Positions 19,518 to 27,660 are shown, numbered from the stretch's first letter. The stretch is DNA of 64,000 nt from Nisaea denitrificans DSM 18348 (GCF_000426505.1 NZ_KE384531.1:1-64000), one strand, 5' to 3'. Notes: a model not told the origin generated them from the sequence alone. Translations and numbers: made by a program.

Positions 19518-19569
19518 TTTGCATGATGTTTCTGGTTTCTTAATATGCAACCATGTCGAGTATATGCAT
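19518..19569. promoter_or_regulatory. Repeated ATGCA elements in the divergent PKS / Sfp intergenic region
   Basis: The 19424-19820 interval is AT-rich and gene-free. It holds TTTGCAT at 19518, ATATGCAA ending at 19550 and ATATGCAT ending at 19569. The last two ATGCA cores are 19 bases apart on the same face of the helix; the first and second form an inverted pair. This is the only place from which both the minus-strand PKS-NRPS operon and the plus-strand Sfp gene could be controlled, so it is a candidate operator/promoter. No known regulator site is recognised. Confidence 0.35.
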
Positions 19570-19820
19570 AATATTTTACTCAGCGCAAGCGGGCTTCTTT
19601 TTCAGAAAATTTCAGTGAAAAACTCTGCTTTACGTCCCGTAAATGCCCGGTTATCCCAGCGTTGGAATTTTATTCGATTACTAATAATTGTGAATTCGTG
19701 TGCGGGTTTGTGATCGCAAAAAGCACCCGAAGGTAGTAGAATATTTATATATTCAAATCTGGGTCGTGGAGTGTGACGTCGAGAGGCGCCTGCCAGTCGA
19801 TCCGAGAGTGGAGCCGTTCG

Positions 19821-20609
19821 GTGTGGCGGGATGAGGTTGTGATCTGGGTATCGAGGCCTGACATGGTTGTCGGGGGACATCTCTCGGCATTCGGCCAGGT
19901 TCTCAATGATGAAGAGCGCGCCAAAGCCAGGCGCTTCCATTTTCCGGAGGACCGGCGGAGTTATGTCTGCGCGCATGCACTGACCAGATGCGCCCTCGAG
20001 GCTGCATCCGGGACCCCTGCGCAGGACTTTACCTTCCAAATTGGGCGCTACGGCAAACCGGAAATCGATGATGAACCTGAGCAGGGCCGGTTGCGCTTCA
20101 ACCTCTCGCATTCACGCGGGCTGGTTTGCTGTGCGGTCACCCGGCAGAGGGATGTTGGCATCGATGTCGAGCGGGTTACCCGCGATGTCGATATCGATGG
20201 CTTGGCGCACCAGGTTTTTGCGGCGGATGAGTTGGCTTTTCTCCGGCAGCTGGAAGACTGTGCGCGCCGCGATGCGTTCTTCGCAATCTGGACGGTGAAG
20301 GAGGCCTATACGAAAGCTGTCGGGCGAGGACTGTCTATTCCGCTCGATGGTTTTTCCGTTTGCCTCGATCCCTCGTCTCTCGTGATTGGACCGTCGCTGC
20401 TCGGTGATCCGGAAGCAGGCAAGGGGGAGGATTGGCAGGTCCGGCTGTCGCAGCCAATACCGGGATATACGCTGGCCGTGGCCGTTCGAGCCGGTCCCTC
20501 AGGCAGGGTGCTCTTCAGGTTCCACGAGGTCAGCCCAGATGCGCTTGCCGCGCTGTGCCGCGAGCCGAAGGGATTGGACGGCGCACTCATTGAGCCTGTT
20601 CTTACGTAG
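19821..20609 (+). CDS. 4'-phosphopantetheinyl transferase, Sfp/Gsp type
   Basis: Transfers phosphopantetheine from CoA to the Ser of carrier domains, converting apo- to holo-ACP/PCP. Counting from the GTG at 19821, the family motifs are FNLSHS (residues 93-98), VGIDVE (112-117; Mg-binding acidic pair) and WTVKEAYTKAVGRG (157-170). The length of about 262 residues fits the Sfp group rather than the short AcpS group. An upstream in-frame GTG at 19773 would add 16 residues but lacks a usable ribosome site. The GTG at 19821 has GGAG 7 bases before it and puts the N-terminus at the usual family position. The gene is divergent from the PKS-NRPS operon, whose carrier domains are its obvious substrates. 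Confidence 0.93.
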   Translation: MWRDEVVIWVSRPDMVVGGHLSAFGQVLNDEERAKARRFHFPEDRRSYVCAHALTRCALEAASGTPAQDFTFQIGRYGKPEIDDEPEQGRLRFNLSHSRGLVCCAVTRQRDVGIDVERVTRDVDIDGLAHQVFAADELAFLRQLEDCARRDAFFAIWTVKEAYTKAVGRGLSIPLDGFSVCLDPSSLVIGPSLLGDPEAGKGEDWQVRLSQPIPGYTLAVAVRAGPSGRVLFRFHEVSPDALAALCREPKGLDGALIEPVLT

Positions 20610-20640
20610 ATTTTGTCGATCGTTCAGGGAGATTTAGCGG

Positions 20641-21159
20641 ATGCGAGTGGAATTGACGCGCCGATTGCCCGTGGCCTGCGGGTTGGCCTTGTTCTTGATG
20701 TGGTCTGATCCGGGCTCCGCTCGGTCCGGATGCGATCGTGACGGTATGCGTCATGCCGATGGTTCAGCGATATCTATGAGCGGTGCTGAGGCCGGGTGTG
20801 CAACCGAAAAAAATGCACCGGGCCGGCGGGAGACGGCGAGCGCTTTCGACTCCTGGATTAGAGTTTCGAGTGCCAAGTACGGCTCTGCAGATCAATGGTG
20901 TTCCGGGCTGGGGTGGGTGGCGCGTATTTGCAACGGCCGGGACTCTTGTACAGTCACGCTCCCCGATGTCGGAACGCAATGGTCGAATGGCGGAGAACAC
21001 GCGCTTTTGCGCCGGGAATTGATTTGTGGACCGCTCAACAAGGTTCGCAGGCTTTTGTATATCGGTTGGTATTGCAGCGATGGGGCGACGGCGTTGGATC
21101 AGCCCGAAGTCGTGGTCGGGGATGGTGGTCGCGCCACGCTTTCCTGCGCCCCACGCTGA
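20641..21159 (+). CDS. Secreted Cys-rich protein with SUEL-lectin-like core
   Basis: 172 residues with an N-terminal signal peptide (basic start, hydrophobic stretch, cleavage near the ARS at about residue 27). Residues ~72-150 contain a pattern typical of D-galactoside/L-rhamnose-binding SUEL lectin domains: an IRVSSAKYGS strand, a Cys, then CNGRDSCTV, and finally LLYIGWYCS. Several further Cys residues suggest disulfides and an extracytoplasmic location. It starts 32 bases after the Sfp stop on the same strand and is probably cotranscribed. The family assignment rests on the motif pattern only; carbohydrate binding is not shown. A role in the lipopeptide cluster is unknown. Confidence 0.6.
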   Translation: MRVELTRRLPVACGLALFLMWSDPGSARSGCDRDGMRHADGSAISMSGAEAGCATEKNAPGRRETASAFDSWIRVSSAKYGSADQWCSGLGWVARICNGRDSCTVTLPDVGTQWSNGGEHALLRRELICGPLNKVRRLLYIGWYCSDGATALDQPEVVVGDGGRATLSCAPR

Positions 21160-21182
21160 GGTGAGTTTGAGTTTTCATGGGG

Positions 21183-21380
21183 TCAGTTCGAGGTGCGTCG
21201 TGTGCTGGTGATGACGAGGAACAGCAAGGTGAAAAACGGCGAGACGATATAAGACAGAATGAAAAATCCCCAAAAGCCCAGAAGCCGGTCGCGTCCATAG
21301 AGGCCGACCAATGCGCAGCTAATGAGGTAGATTATGACAAGTGTCGCGAATGTAAGTTGCGGCGGCCAAAAGTATTCCAC
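21183..21380 (-). CDS. Small two-segment membrane protein
   Basis: 65 residues, GTG start preceded by a purine-rich GAGAGAGCGGAA stretch. Two hydrophobic segments (about residues 8-28 and 35-58) are separated by a short charged loop containing YGRDR, and the C-terminus is basic. The layout is like widespread short hydrophobic proteins of unknown function. It lies downstream of the DUF697 gene on the same strand, beyond a GC-rich hairpin, and converges on the lectin-like gene. Function unknown; the gene call rests on the coherent membrane-protein composition. Confidence 0.5.
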   Translation of the reverse strand: MEYFWPPQLTFATLVIIYLISCALVGLYGRDRLLGFWGFFILSYIVSPFFTLLFLVITSTRRTSN

Positions 21381-21472
21381 GTTCCGCTCTCTCTCGATGA
21401 CTTAACCAAAAAAACGAGCGCGCATATCCTCGGGGGCATGCGCCCATCTCGACGGCTCAGGCGCTCCGCCCT

Positions 21473-21507
21473 GGCGCGCCCGTGGTTTTGAAGGTCACGG
21501 GCGCGCC
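21473..21507 (-). terminator. 12-base-pair GC-rich hairpin after the DUF697 gene
   Basis: A perfect inverted repeat, GGCGCGCCCGTG at 21473-21484 and its complement at 21496-21507, with an 11-base loop, begins 14 bases past the DUF697 stop codon. There is no T-run on either side, so it may act as an mRNA 3' end stabiliser or a Rho-assisted stop rather than a classic intrinsic terminator. Confidence 0.5.
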
Positions 21508-21521
21508 GGGCTCGAGGCCGG

Positions 21522-22655
21522 TTATGCGGCTTGCTGTGCGGTAGCGGCTTCAGCCTTTTCCTTGGTCGCAAGGTCATTCATGACCTTTTTGACCCTTGCC
21601 GTGGTTTCTTCAATGCTCACCGAATCGAGGTCCTTGTTCTGCTCGAAGATGTCGGTGAAGACGGTGCCGATGGCGTAGGTCACCATCCATGAATATGTGG
21701 GCATCGCGACAAAGCCGAGCAGCTGCCCGAAGAGCGGTATGGAGCGGATCAGCCCGATGGTGCCGGTCTTCAGGGTCGTCGGGATGATGGCGCCCAGAAC
21801 AGCGGAGAGCAAAGTCCGCCCGAGGTTGCCGGAGAATGGCACCTTATAAAGTTGGGCCAGTCGGCTCAGCATCATGAGCTGAACGGTAGCAAGTCCAGCA
21901 ATGTCGACGACGACAAAGGGGATCACGCCGACGCCAGCTCCGATCGCGCTGTAGGTGGCGACGATCCGGTTCGCCTTGAGCCGGTCTTGCTGGAGTAATT
22001 GGGTCTTGGCCAGTTCATATTTGACGAGGTGCCCTTCATCCGGCTGCCCTGCGTTTGCGGTTTGGGTGGCGTTGTCTGGATTGGGTTGTCCGGGTTGCGC
22101 GTTTTTGGCGGCGCCGCCTGTTTCGGTTTGTGCGGTCATTGCGGAAGTTTCCTTTCTAATGTCTCGGTCATTGCTCGGAATGCGCTGTTCGCGGTTATCC
22201 GACTTCGCCGCCGCGACGCCGGTCACGGCGGCTCCGACCTGTCCATTGGGCTGGCCGGATTTCTCTGTTTTGGTTTCCAGTGCCTTTTTCAGCCCGTCCA
22301 CGTGTGCCTGTGACTGGCGCAGGGAGCTTTCGAGTTGCTTTAGTTCCTTGTCTCGATCGGCTGATTCCTTCTTCAGCTTCTCTTTGGTTCTGTTTGCGCT
22401 TTCGACCTTTCTCTGAAGTGCTTTTGCTTCCCGATCTCGCGCGGCCTGAGACTCTTTCAGCGCAGCGGTTTCTGTCTCTGCGGTCTGGCGATGCGCGTTC
22501 GCGGCGTCGATCGCCTTCTTTGCATTTTGCCTTTCGCGTTCAGCCGCCTTGGCTTGCCTCTTCAGTCGTGCAATTTCCCGCTTGAGGTCTCGAGTGTCGT
22601 TGGGATCTTCGGGCACTTCGGAAGCCTCAAAAATTGATGAAGGAGCCAAATTCAC
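21522..22655 (-). CDS. Coiled-coil DUF697 membrane protein
   Basis: 377 residues. Residues ~20-125 are a long, highly charged heptad-rich coiled coil (Lys/Glu/Ala, with repeated RE, KK and AER patterns). Residues ~130-215 are a low-complexity Gln/Asn/Pro/Thr-rich linker. Residues ~220-350 match the DUF697 pattern: a helix with KANRIVATYSAIGAGVG, hydrophobic helices with PFVVVDIAGLATVQ, and a Gly/Pro-rich third hydrophobic stretch. In other proteins DUF697 is a membrane-associated partner of GTPases, but no GTPase motif is present here. The GTG start has no clear ribosome site; no other Met lies near. It sits 3' of the SPFH-domain gene on the same strand, suggesting a joint membrane role. Confidence 0.75.
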   Translation of the reverse strand: MNLAPSSIFEASEVPEDPNDTRDLKREIARLKRQAKAAERERQNAKKAIDAANAHRQTAETETAALKESQAARDREAKALQRKVESANRTKEKLKKESADRDKELKQLESSLRQSQAHVDGLKKALETKTEKSGQPNGQVGAAVTGVAAAKSDNREQRIPSNDRDIRKETSAMTAQTETGGAAKNAQPGQPNPDNATQTANAGQPDEGHLVKYELAKTQLLQQDRLKANRIVATYSAIGAGVGVIPFVVVDIAGLATVQLMMLSRLAQLYKVPFSGNLGRTLLSAVLGAIIPTTLKTGTIGLIRSIPLFGQLLGFVAMPTYSWMVTYAIGTVFTDIFEQNKDLDSVSIEETTARVKKVMNDLATKEKAEAATAQQAA

Positions 22656-22716
22656 TTAAATGACTTTCGACTCCAAGTTTTGCGGGAGACAGCGTCATTA
22701 AATTCATCCTATAAGA

Positions 22717-22759
22717 GAGTAGCATATTATTAATTGAGTAAAAACATATTTATCGAGTA
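22717..22759. repeat. Three GAGTA repeats at 19-base spacing
   Basis: GAGTA occurs at 22717, 22736 and 22755, exactly 19 bases apart, each preceded by an AT-rich stretch. The array lies 62-104 bases upstream of the DUF697 start, in an AT-rich 241-base interval that otherwise holds nothing recognisable. The regular spacing is seen directly; a regulatory function (operator array) is inference. Confidence 0.4.
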
Positions 22760-22896
22760 GAGGGTTTTCCGCGCATGCTTTTGGCTTTCCGTATTCAATT
22801 GATTTAAAAAATGTATTGTAAACAATTAGTTATGGTGTTTTATTTTTGTGTACGGTAGGGTTTGTTCCTGCTGTCGCTGAAAATTGACCGCGACTT

Positions 22897-24093
22897 TTAA
22901 TTGAGTGGAGAATTCCTCTCGGCAGCTTTTTCAACGGCATTAATCCCCGCAGGAGGGCGTACCGTCTTGATCGGGGAGGTCCCCGTGCTTGTGTCCTTGG
23001 TGTCGATGCGGCCGGGGTCGAGATCCGCCGTGGAGCTATTGGGAAAGATAGTGTCCACTCTTTCAGCATCCTGTCTTGGCTTCGCAGCGGTGGCGTCCAA
23101 TTGTGCGCCGAGCCGCGCCTGAAGTTCGGGGCCAGGATGCTTCCCCGGGACGGGCGCACCGGCATTGCCTGAGCTGCTGTCGATCGGGCCGAGAATGAGC
23201 GGCAATCCGTCCTTTCCCGAGCCGATGAGGACGATCTTGCTGTTGTTCGATTGGGCCAACTGCAAGGTCGCGTCGATCCCTTTCCATCGCAGATAGGCGT
23301 CAGTAATTCCGTCGCTCACGATCCTTTGAAAGGATTGGATGCCGCGGGCCTCAATGGCTTTGCGCTCGCTCTCCTTGCGCTCACGATCCAGGCGGAAATT
23401 GTATTCCAGATTGACGTGGAATTGCTCTTCCTTCCGCTCGATGGCTTTCTCGACCAGGAGTGGCAAGGTCACGCTGCGAAAGGATATATCGTGTAATTTA
23501 ATGATTGGATCCGGTTCGTCGGGCAAGGGCGGCAGCTTGAGGGCAGCACGCTCTTTCTCTTCGGTCGCAATCACATCCTGCGTCACCCGCACCAACTGTT
23601 CCATTGCGACCGCAAGGATCGCTTCCTCCACGTCGCCGCGGTTCGTGGAGTAAAGCTGGACGGGTGAGTACTTTGCCGACTCCGCCCGGGCGATGGCTCC
23701 AATCTTCGGGATCAACACTGTATTCAGATAATTCGGTCCCAGATACTTGTGCAGCAACCCAATCCGTTTGCGGGAGATTCGGTAGCGGAAAGTGATGTTG
23801 GCGCCGATGGCCAGCCCGTTGGCGGAAATGATGTCATAATCCTCGCTGACCCTCTGCATGCGCGCGTCGTACGAGATAATCTTGTTCCAGGGCAGGATCA
23901 GCCGGTTGCCTTCGCGGAAGAAATGGTTGGTCACGGTCCCGTCGTTGAACCGTTTCCAAAGGACTCCGACATAGCCGGCAGGAATGGTGGTGACCATATT
24001 TGGAGTGAAGTAGACAAAGATGAACGCGGTGATCATGAAGGCTATGGTCACGCCTGGCAGGCTGCGCATCATGAAGTCTTTCAGGGCTTTCAT
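22897..24093 (-). CDS. SPFH/Band 7 (prohibitin-like) membrane protein
   Basis: 398 residues. One N-terminal transmembrane segment (about residues 13-32) is followed by the SPFH/Band 7 domain (about 35-230: VTTIPAGYVGVLWKRF, LPWNKIISYDARMQ, YRISRKRIGLLHKYLG) and a charged helical stalk (about 220-265: ERKEEQFHVNLEYNFRLDRE and similar). The C-terminal ~100 residues are polar and Pro-rich. Proteins of this fold form large rings or scaffolds in the membrane and influence proteases and membrane microdomains. The upstream gene is the peptide exporter and the downstream gene encodes DUF697, all on one strand. A possible role is membrane protection against the cluster's own lipopeptide; this is inference. 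Confidence 0.85.
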   Translation of the reverse strand: MKALKDFMMRSLPGVTIAFMITAFIFVYFTPNMVTTIPAGYVGVLWKRFNDGTVTNHFFREGNRLILPWNKIISYDARMQRVSEDYDIISANGLAIGANITFRYRISRKRIGLLHKYLGPNYLNTVLIPKIGAIARAESAKYSPVQLYSTNRGDVEEAILAVAMEQLVRVTQDVIATEEKERAALKLPPLPDEPDPIIKLHDISFRSVTLPLLVEKAIERKEEQFHVNLEYNFRLDRERKESERKAIEARGIQSFQRIVSDGITDAYLRWKGIDATLQLAQSNNSKIVLIGSGKDGLPLILGPIDSSSGNAGAPVPGKHPGPELQARLGAQLDATAAKPRQDAERVDTIFPNSSTADLDPGRIDTKDTSTGTSPIKTVRPPAGINAVEKAAERNSPLN

Positions 24094-24311
24094 GCTCCAG
24101 ATTCCCTTGTGGTCCCCTCAGCGCAGATGGCGGCTTTACTTTCGGAGGCGCGGAATCTTCCGCGGCCGTTCGCGCGTGCCTGTTCTCCAATATATGTTGG
24201 CTGATATAGGCAATTACAACTTTTAGATATCAATTGATGCTTAAATATAATCTTATAATGGTAGTAGGTGGCGAAGGAGCTTTCGGGCATCTATCGATCC
24301 TCCGGCGCCAT

Positions 24312-25982
24312 TCAGTGGGCTGTATCATCTAAGGGCGACCGGGATGTCACGAGGCGGCCCTCGACCATGTGCAAACAGCGATCCGCGACGTCGAAATACT
24401 GATCGTCATGCGTAACGGCGATGACCGTCTTGCCGTCCCGTTTCATCTCCGGCAGGAGCTCCCGGTAGAATTTTCGTCTGAATTCAGGATCCTGATCGGC
24501 GGCCCATTCGTCGAGGATATAGATGGAGCGCTCCTCAAGCAGGCTGACCACAAGCGCGAGCCGTTTGCGCTGGCCCGTCGAGAGTTGGACCGTTGAGAAT
24601 TCATCGGAGATCAACTGGGTCTTGTTCTGGATCTCCATATGTTCCATCAGACGCCTGGCTTTTCCGCCGTCCCCGAGATCAATCCCATAGAGACGTTTGA
24701 AGAGGTGGAAATCGCCGAAGATAATGGAGATCAAGTTGCGATATTCGTCATAGGTCTCCGGCCCGATTTCCCGGCTGTTGACGCGCATGGAGCCTGAGGT
24801 CGGGTAGGTGAGACCGGCGAGGATCTTGATCAGGGTCGATTTCCCCGAGCCATTGCCCCCGGTGATGAAGATCAGCTCGCCTTTGCGGATCGTCAGATCC
24901 ACGGGGCCCATAACAAACGGATTGTCGGGCTGTAAGCCCTGGTAGTGGAAACTGACCTGCTTCAGTTCGAGTTCCTCGAAGGTCTCGCCGAGCAGGTTGG
25001 GTTGATCGTCCTTCGTCTCGCTGACCGCCTCGGTAAGCGTTTCATCGAGCCGTTTGATGTTCTCCGCTGCTGAATTGGCGTTGGCGAAGATTGCCATGAA
25101 GTTGACCAGAAAACCGATGGGTCCAATCAGGAACAGGGTTGCCGTCGCGGTTTTGATAACAACCTCGTGGTAATCGGTACCGGCGCTGCTGAAGAACTTC
25201 CCGAACTGCGGGACGAGGAAAACCATGGCGGCGACAAGGAAATAGAACAGTGTCTGGGAGAGAATGAAGCTTTTGGCGATCCCCGACTGACTGTTCTTCT
25301 TCTTTTCCATCGCCTCTGAGGAGATCTGCTCCAGGTCGGCGTAGAGGGCATCGCTGCGGGGCTTGTTGAGCCGGACTTCCTTGAACCCTTCCAGCAGGTC
25401 CGTGAGGAGGTCGAACAATCTGTTTTCCGTAACTGCTGCTTCCTGAAGTTCGGCATTCAAGCCTTTGAGGTTCTTCCCATAGAACCAGGTTGCGGCCACG
25501 ATGAACGCGACGCAGACGACAAAGGCGACGCGTGAAAGCCAGGCGATGTAAAGCAGCGTAAAGAGAACCAGTATGGCGGACTGCGCGCCGACGACGAGCG
25601 ACTGCGCCGCCTGCGAGAGGGTCAGAGTGTCCTTGTTGATGCTGGCATAGATGAAGGAGCGTCCGATCCGCTCCAGAGGTATGAGATCGGCGGTCCGGAT
25701 TTTTTCAATCAGGCGGATCCGGATCTTGTGGATGATTTCCTCTACCTCGCGGGTCGAGGAAATCATCACTGTTCGCTGGGCGATAACGTAGATTCCGACG
25801 ACGATGAGAAAGATCGTCAGCTGATGGGTTCGCCGCTCGTCATCGAGCTCGGCAACATCGCTTGCAGCCAGGTTGATCACAGCAAGAACAAGGGCGTTGG
25901 CAAGCCCGGAGACCGCGGCAAAAAACGCGAAGCCGAACCAGGAGGCGGCGGACTCTTGTCGTATCAGCTTGATCAGGTCCAA
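24312..25982 (-). CDS. Cyclic-peptide-type ABC exporter (SyrD/PvdE family)
   Basis: 556 residues with a fused membrane domain (six predicted segments, residues ~15-300) and an ATPase domain. Walker A is GGNGSGKS near 375. The signature is LSTGQRKRLAL near 465, the LSTGQ variant typical of the SyrD/PvdE peptide and siderophore exporter family rather than the usual LSGGQ. Walker B is YILDEWAADQDP near 488. Family members export lipopeptides or pyoverdine precursors across the inner membrane. It lies on the same strand as the PKS-NRPS and is the natural export route for the product. The start ATG follows a purine-rich GGGGGAGAG segment. Confidence 0.92.
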   Translation of the reverse strand: MDLIKLIRQESAASWFGFAFFAAVSGLANALVLAVINLAASDVAELDDERRTHQLTIFLIVVGIYVIAQRTVMISSTREVEEIIHKIRIRLIEKIRTADLIPLERIGRSFIYASINKDTLTLSQAAQSLVVGAQSAILVLFTLLYIAWLSRVAFVVCVAFIVAATWFYGKNLKGLNAELQEAAVTENRLFDLLTDLLEGFKEVRLNKPRSDALYADLEQISSEAMEKKKNSQSGIAKSFILSQTLFYFLVAAMVFLVPQFGKFFSSAGTDYHEVVIKTATATLFLIGPIGFLVNFMAIFANANSAAENIKRLDETLTEAVSETKDDQPNLLGETFEELELKQVSFHYQGLQPDNPFVMGPVDLTIRKGELIFITGGNGSGKSTLIKILAGLTYPTSGSMRVNSREIGPETYDEYRNLISIIFGDFHLFKRLYGIDLGDGGKARRLMEHMEIQNKTQLISDEFSTVQLSTGQRKRLALVVSLLEERSIYILDEWAADQDPEFRRKFYRELLPEMKRDGKTVIAVTHDDQYFDVADRCLHMVEGRLVTSRSPLDDTAH

Positions 25983-26101
25983 AAGTCTCTCCCCCAGAGA
26001 TCCCGTTCGGTGTCACCCGGCGGCCATTGACCTTTCGGGGTTTGAAGGCGCGGCTGTGCCTTCTTCACTCACGTAATGCGACGTGCGGGTATATTTTTTA
26101 C

Positions 26102-26112
26102 ACTCAATGAGT
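26102..26112. promoter_or_regulatory. Short palindrome upstream of the exporter gene
   Basis: An AT-rich stretch about 120 bases upstream of the exporter start contains ACTCA-A-TGAGT followed by TAAATAGATATT. It contains the same GAGTA core found three times upstream of the DUF697 gene. The 25983-26190 interval otherwise shows no gene. Operator or promoter function is inference. Confidence 0.3.
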
Positions 26113-26190
26113 AAATAGATATTCAATCGAATGCACTTTTTCAATTGCGCGGGCATTTGGACTCGGTTGATCGAGTGGTGGGGCGCATGA

Positions 26191-26395
26191 AGTGAGGCCG
26201 CGCAGCCGATTGCTGCTGCCCTGCGGCAGGATCTGACAATCGGCACGGTGCCAGGAAATCATCGACCGGCTGAAGCGGATCGAGGATCTGGGCTATGACG
26301 AGTTCTCGTTCTGGATCGACAGCGGCATGAGCACTGAGCGGAAGAAGGCGTCTCTGGCCCGCTTCATCGACGAGGTGATGCCAGCATTCGCTTGA
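26191..26395 (+). pseudogene. 3' remnant of a luciferase-like (LLM class) flavin-dependent monooxygenase
   Basis: Two frames together read like the C-terminal end of an LLM oxidoreductase. The first (from ~26191) ends in RQDLTIGT. After a frameshift near 26247 the second gives QEIIDRLKRIEDLGYDEFSF, then WIDSGMSTERKKASL and FIDEVMPAFA before TGA. This matches the family's usual last ~65 residues. There is no start codon context, no upstream flavin-binding part (the frame is closed at 26188-26190) and at least one frameshift, so the gene is dead. It lies exactly between the biosynthetic cluster and the following metabolic genes. Confidence 0.72.
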
Positions 26396-26478
26396 GGAAG
26401 AACCCTGAGCCGGAGATTGTCAGGCGCCATGTACCTGCCTAAGATTCCGGCTCTTCCCCCATCACCCGAGAGCCCCCC

Positions 26479-26811
26479 ATGAAAATCCCCGCATTGCCTT
26501 TCACCGTCACCGACTGGTCCGAGGTCGCGGAAACCAGACATCCCGGAGAGCCCGGAGAGGCCATCTGGCGGACCATGGAAATCGGCGATATCCGCATCCG
26601 GCAGGTTGAATACTCAGTCGGCTATCTGGCTGACCATTGGTGCGACCGGGGGCATATTCTCTATGTGCTGGAAGGCGAGCTGGTCTCCGAGCTGAAGGAC
26701 GGCCGCAAAACCACCATGACAGCGGGCATGTCCTATCAGGTGTCCGACTTCGGCGACGCCGCGCACCGTTCCTCGACGGCGACCGGCGCCAAGCTGTTCA
26801 TTGTGGATTAG
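26479..26811 (+). CDS. DHCW-motif cupin-fold protein
   Basis: 110 residues forming a single small beta-barrel. The characteristic motif reads LADHWCDRGHILYVLEGEL near residues 51-69, with later strands ending AKLFIVD. The His/Asp/Cys/Trp cluster defines the DHCW cupin family, whose biochemical role is not established; metal binding is plausible from the His residues. The gene ends 4 bases before the convergent crotonase gene's stop. The ATG at 26479 gives the family's usual N-terminus (MKIPALPF). Confidence 0.85.
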   Translation: MKIPALPFTVTDWSEVAETRHPGEPGEAIWRTMEIGDIRIRQVEYSVGYLADHWCDRGHILYVLEGELVSELKDGRKTTMTAGMSYQVSDFGDAAHRSSTATGAKLFIVD

Positions 26812-26814
26812 CCG

Positions 26815-27615
26815 TTACCGCCCTTTAAACACCGGTTTCCGCTTCTCCATAAACGCCGTTCGCCCCTCGACGTAGTCCTCGCTCTCCATGCATTTCAGCA
26901 CCAGCGCATCGCAGGAGGCGGAGTCCTGTGTGTCTTCCGGCTTTTCCAGCTCGATCAGCGCGCGTTTCGCTGTCTGGATGGCCAGCGGGGCGTTTTCGGA
27001 GATGCGGGCGAGCAGGTTGTCGACATGTGTGTCGAGCTCCGCTTCGGGCAGCACCCGGTTGACCAGGCCCATCATCACCGCTTCCTGTGCCGAGAACCGG
27101 CGGGCGGTGTAGAAGATTTCGGCGGCGAAGGCGGGGCCGGTGAGGGTGCGGAGGCGGCGGATGCCGTCCATGGCGTAGCCGATGCCGAGTTTTGCGGCGG
27201 GGACGGAGAAACTGGATTTCTCCGAGCAGATCCGGATGTCGCATTCGATGGCGATGGCGAGGCCGCCGCCGATGCAGAAGCCGTCGATCCGGGCAATGGT
27301 CGGTTTTTCCAGATCCCGCATGACCTGCTGGAATCGGGCGACGGCGCGATCATAGGTCTCGACCGCTTCCCGGCTGGCCCGTTCGTCCCCGAACTTGGAG
27401 ATATCCGCCCCGGCGACGAAAGCCTCGGAGCCCGCCCCGGTCAGCAGGATGGCGCGGATATTGTCGTCCCGTCCGAAGGCTTCCAGCAGCTCTGCCCCAT
27501 GGGTCCACATTTCCAGAGACATGGCATTGTGGCGGGCCGGGTTGTTGAAGATCAGGCGGGCGACGCCTCCCTTGAACTCGGTCAGGATCGGTTGCGGCGC
27601 GGTACTGGCAGGCAT
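26815..27615 (-). CDS. Enoyl-CoA hydratase/isomerase (crotonase fold)
   Basis: 266 residues, crotonase superfamily. The oxyanion-hole regions are visible: GSEAFVAGADI near residue 65 and CIGGGLAIAIECD near 113. Of the two classical hydratase glutamates, the one in the usual GQPE position is replaced (SVPAAKLG), while the second is kept (AAEIFYTA). An Asp sits where the Gly-rich GAGGTQRL loop normally lies (YAMDGIRRL). The enzyme may therefore be an isomerase, a hydrolase or a specialised hydratase. It follows the CoA-transferase gene on the same strand with 45 bases between, suggesting one small acyl-CoA pathway. Confidence 0.88.
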   Translation of the reverse strand: MPASTAPQPILTEFKGGVARLIFNNPARHNAMSLEMWTHGAELLEAFGRDDNIRAILLTGAGSEAFVAGADISKFGDERASREAVETYDRAVARFQQVMRDLEKPTIARIDGFCIGGGLAIAIECDIRICSEKSSFSVPAAKLGIGYAMDGIRRLRTLTGPAFAAEIFYTARRFSAQEAVMMGLVNRVLPEAELDTHVDNLLARISENAPLAIQTAKRALIELEKPEDTQDSASCDALVLKCMESEDYVEGRTAFMEKRKPVFKGR

Positions 27616-27660
27616 GGGACGGGTCCGTTTCGTGTCGACTGTTGGCGTGCGGATATGCGG

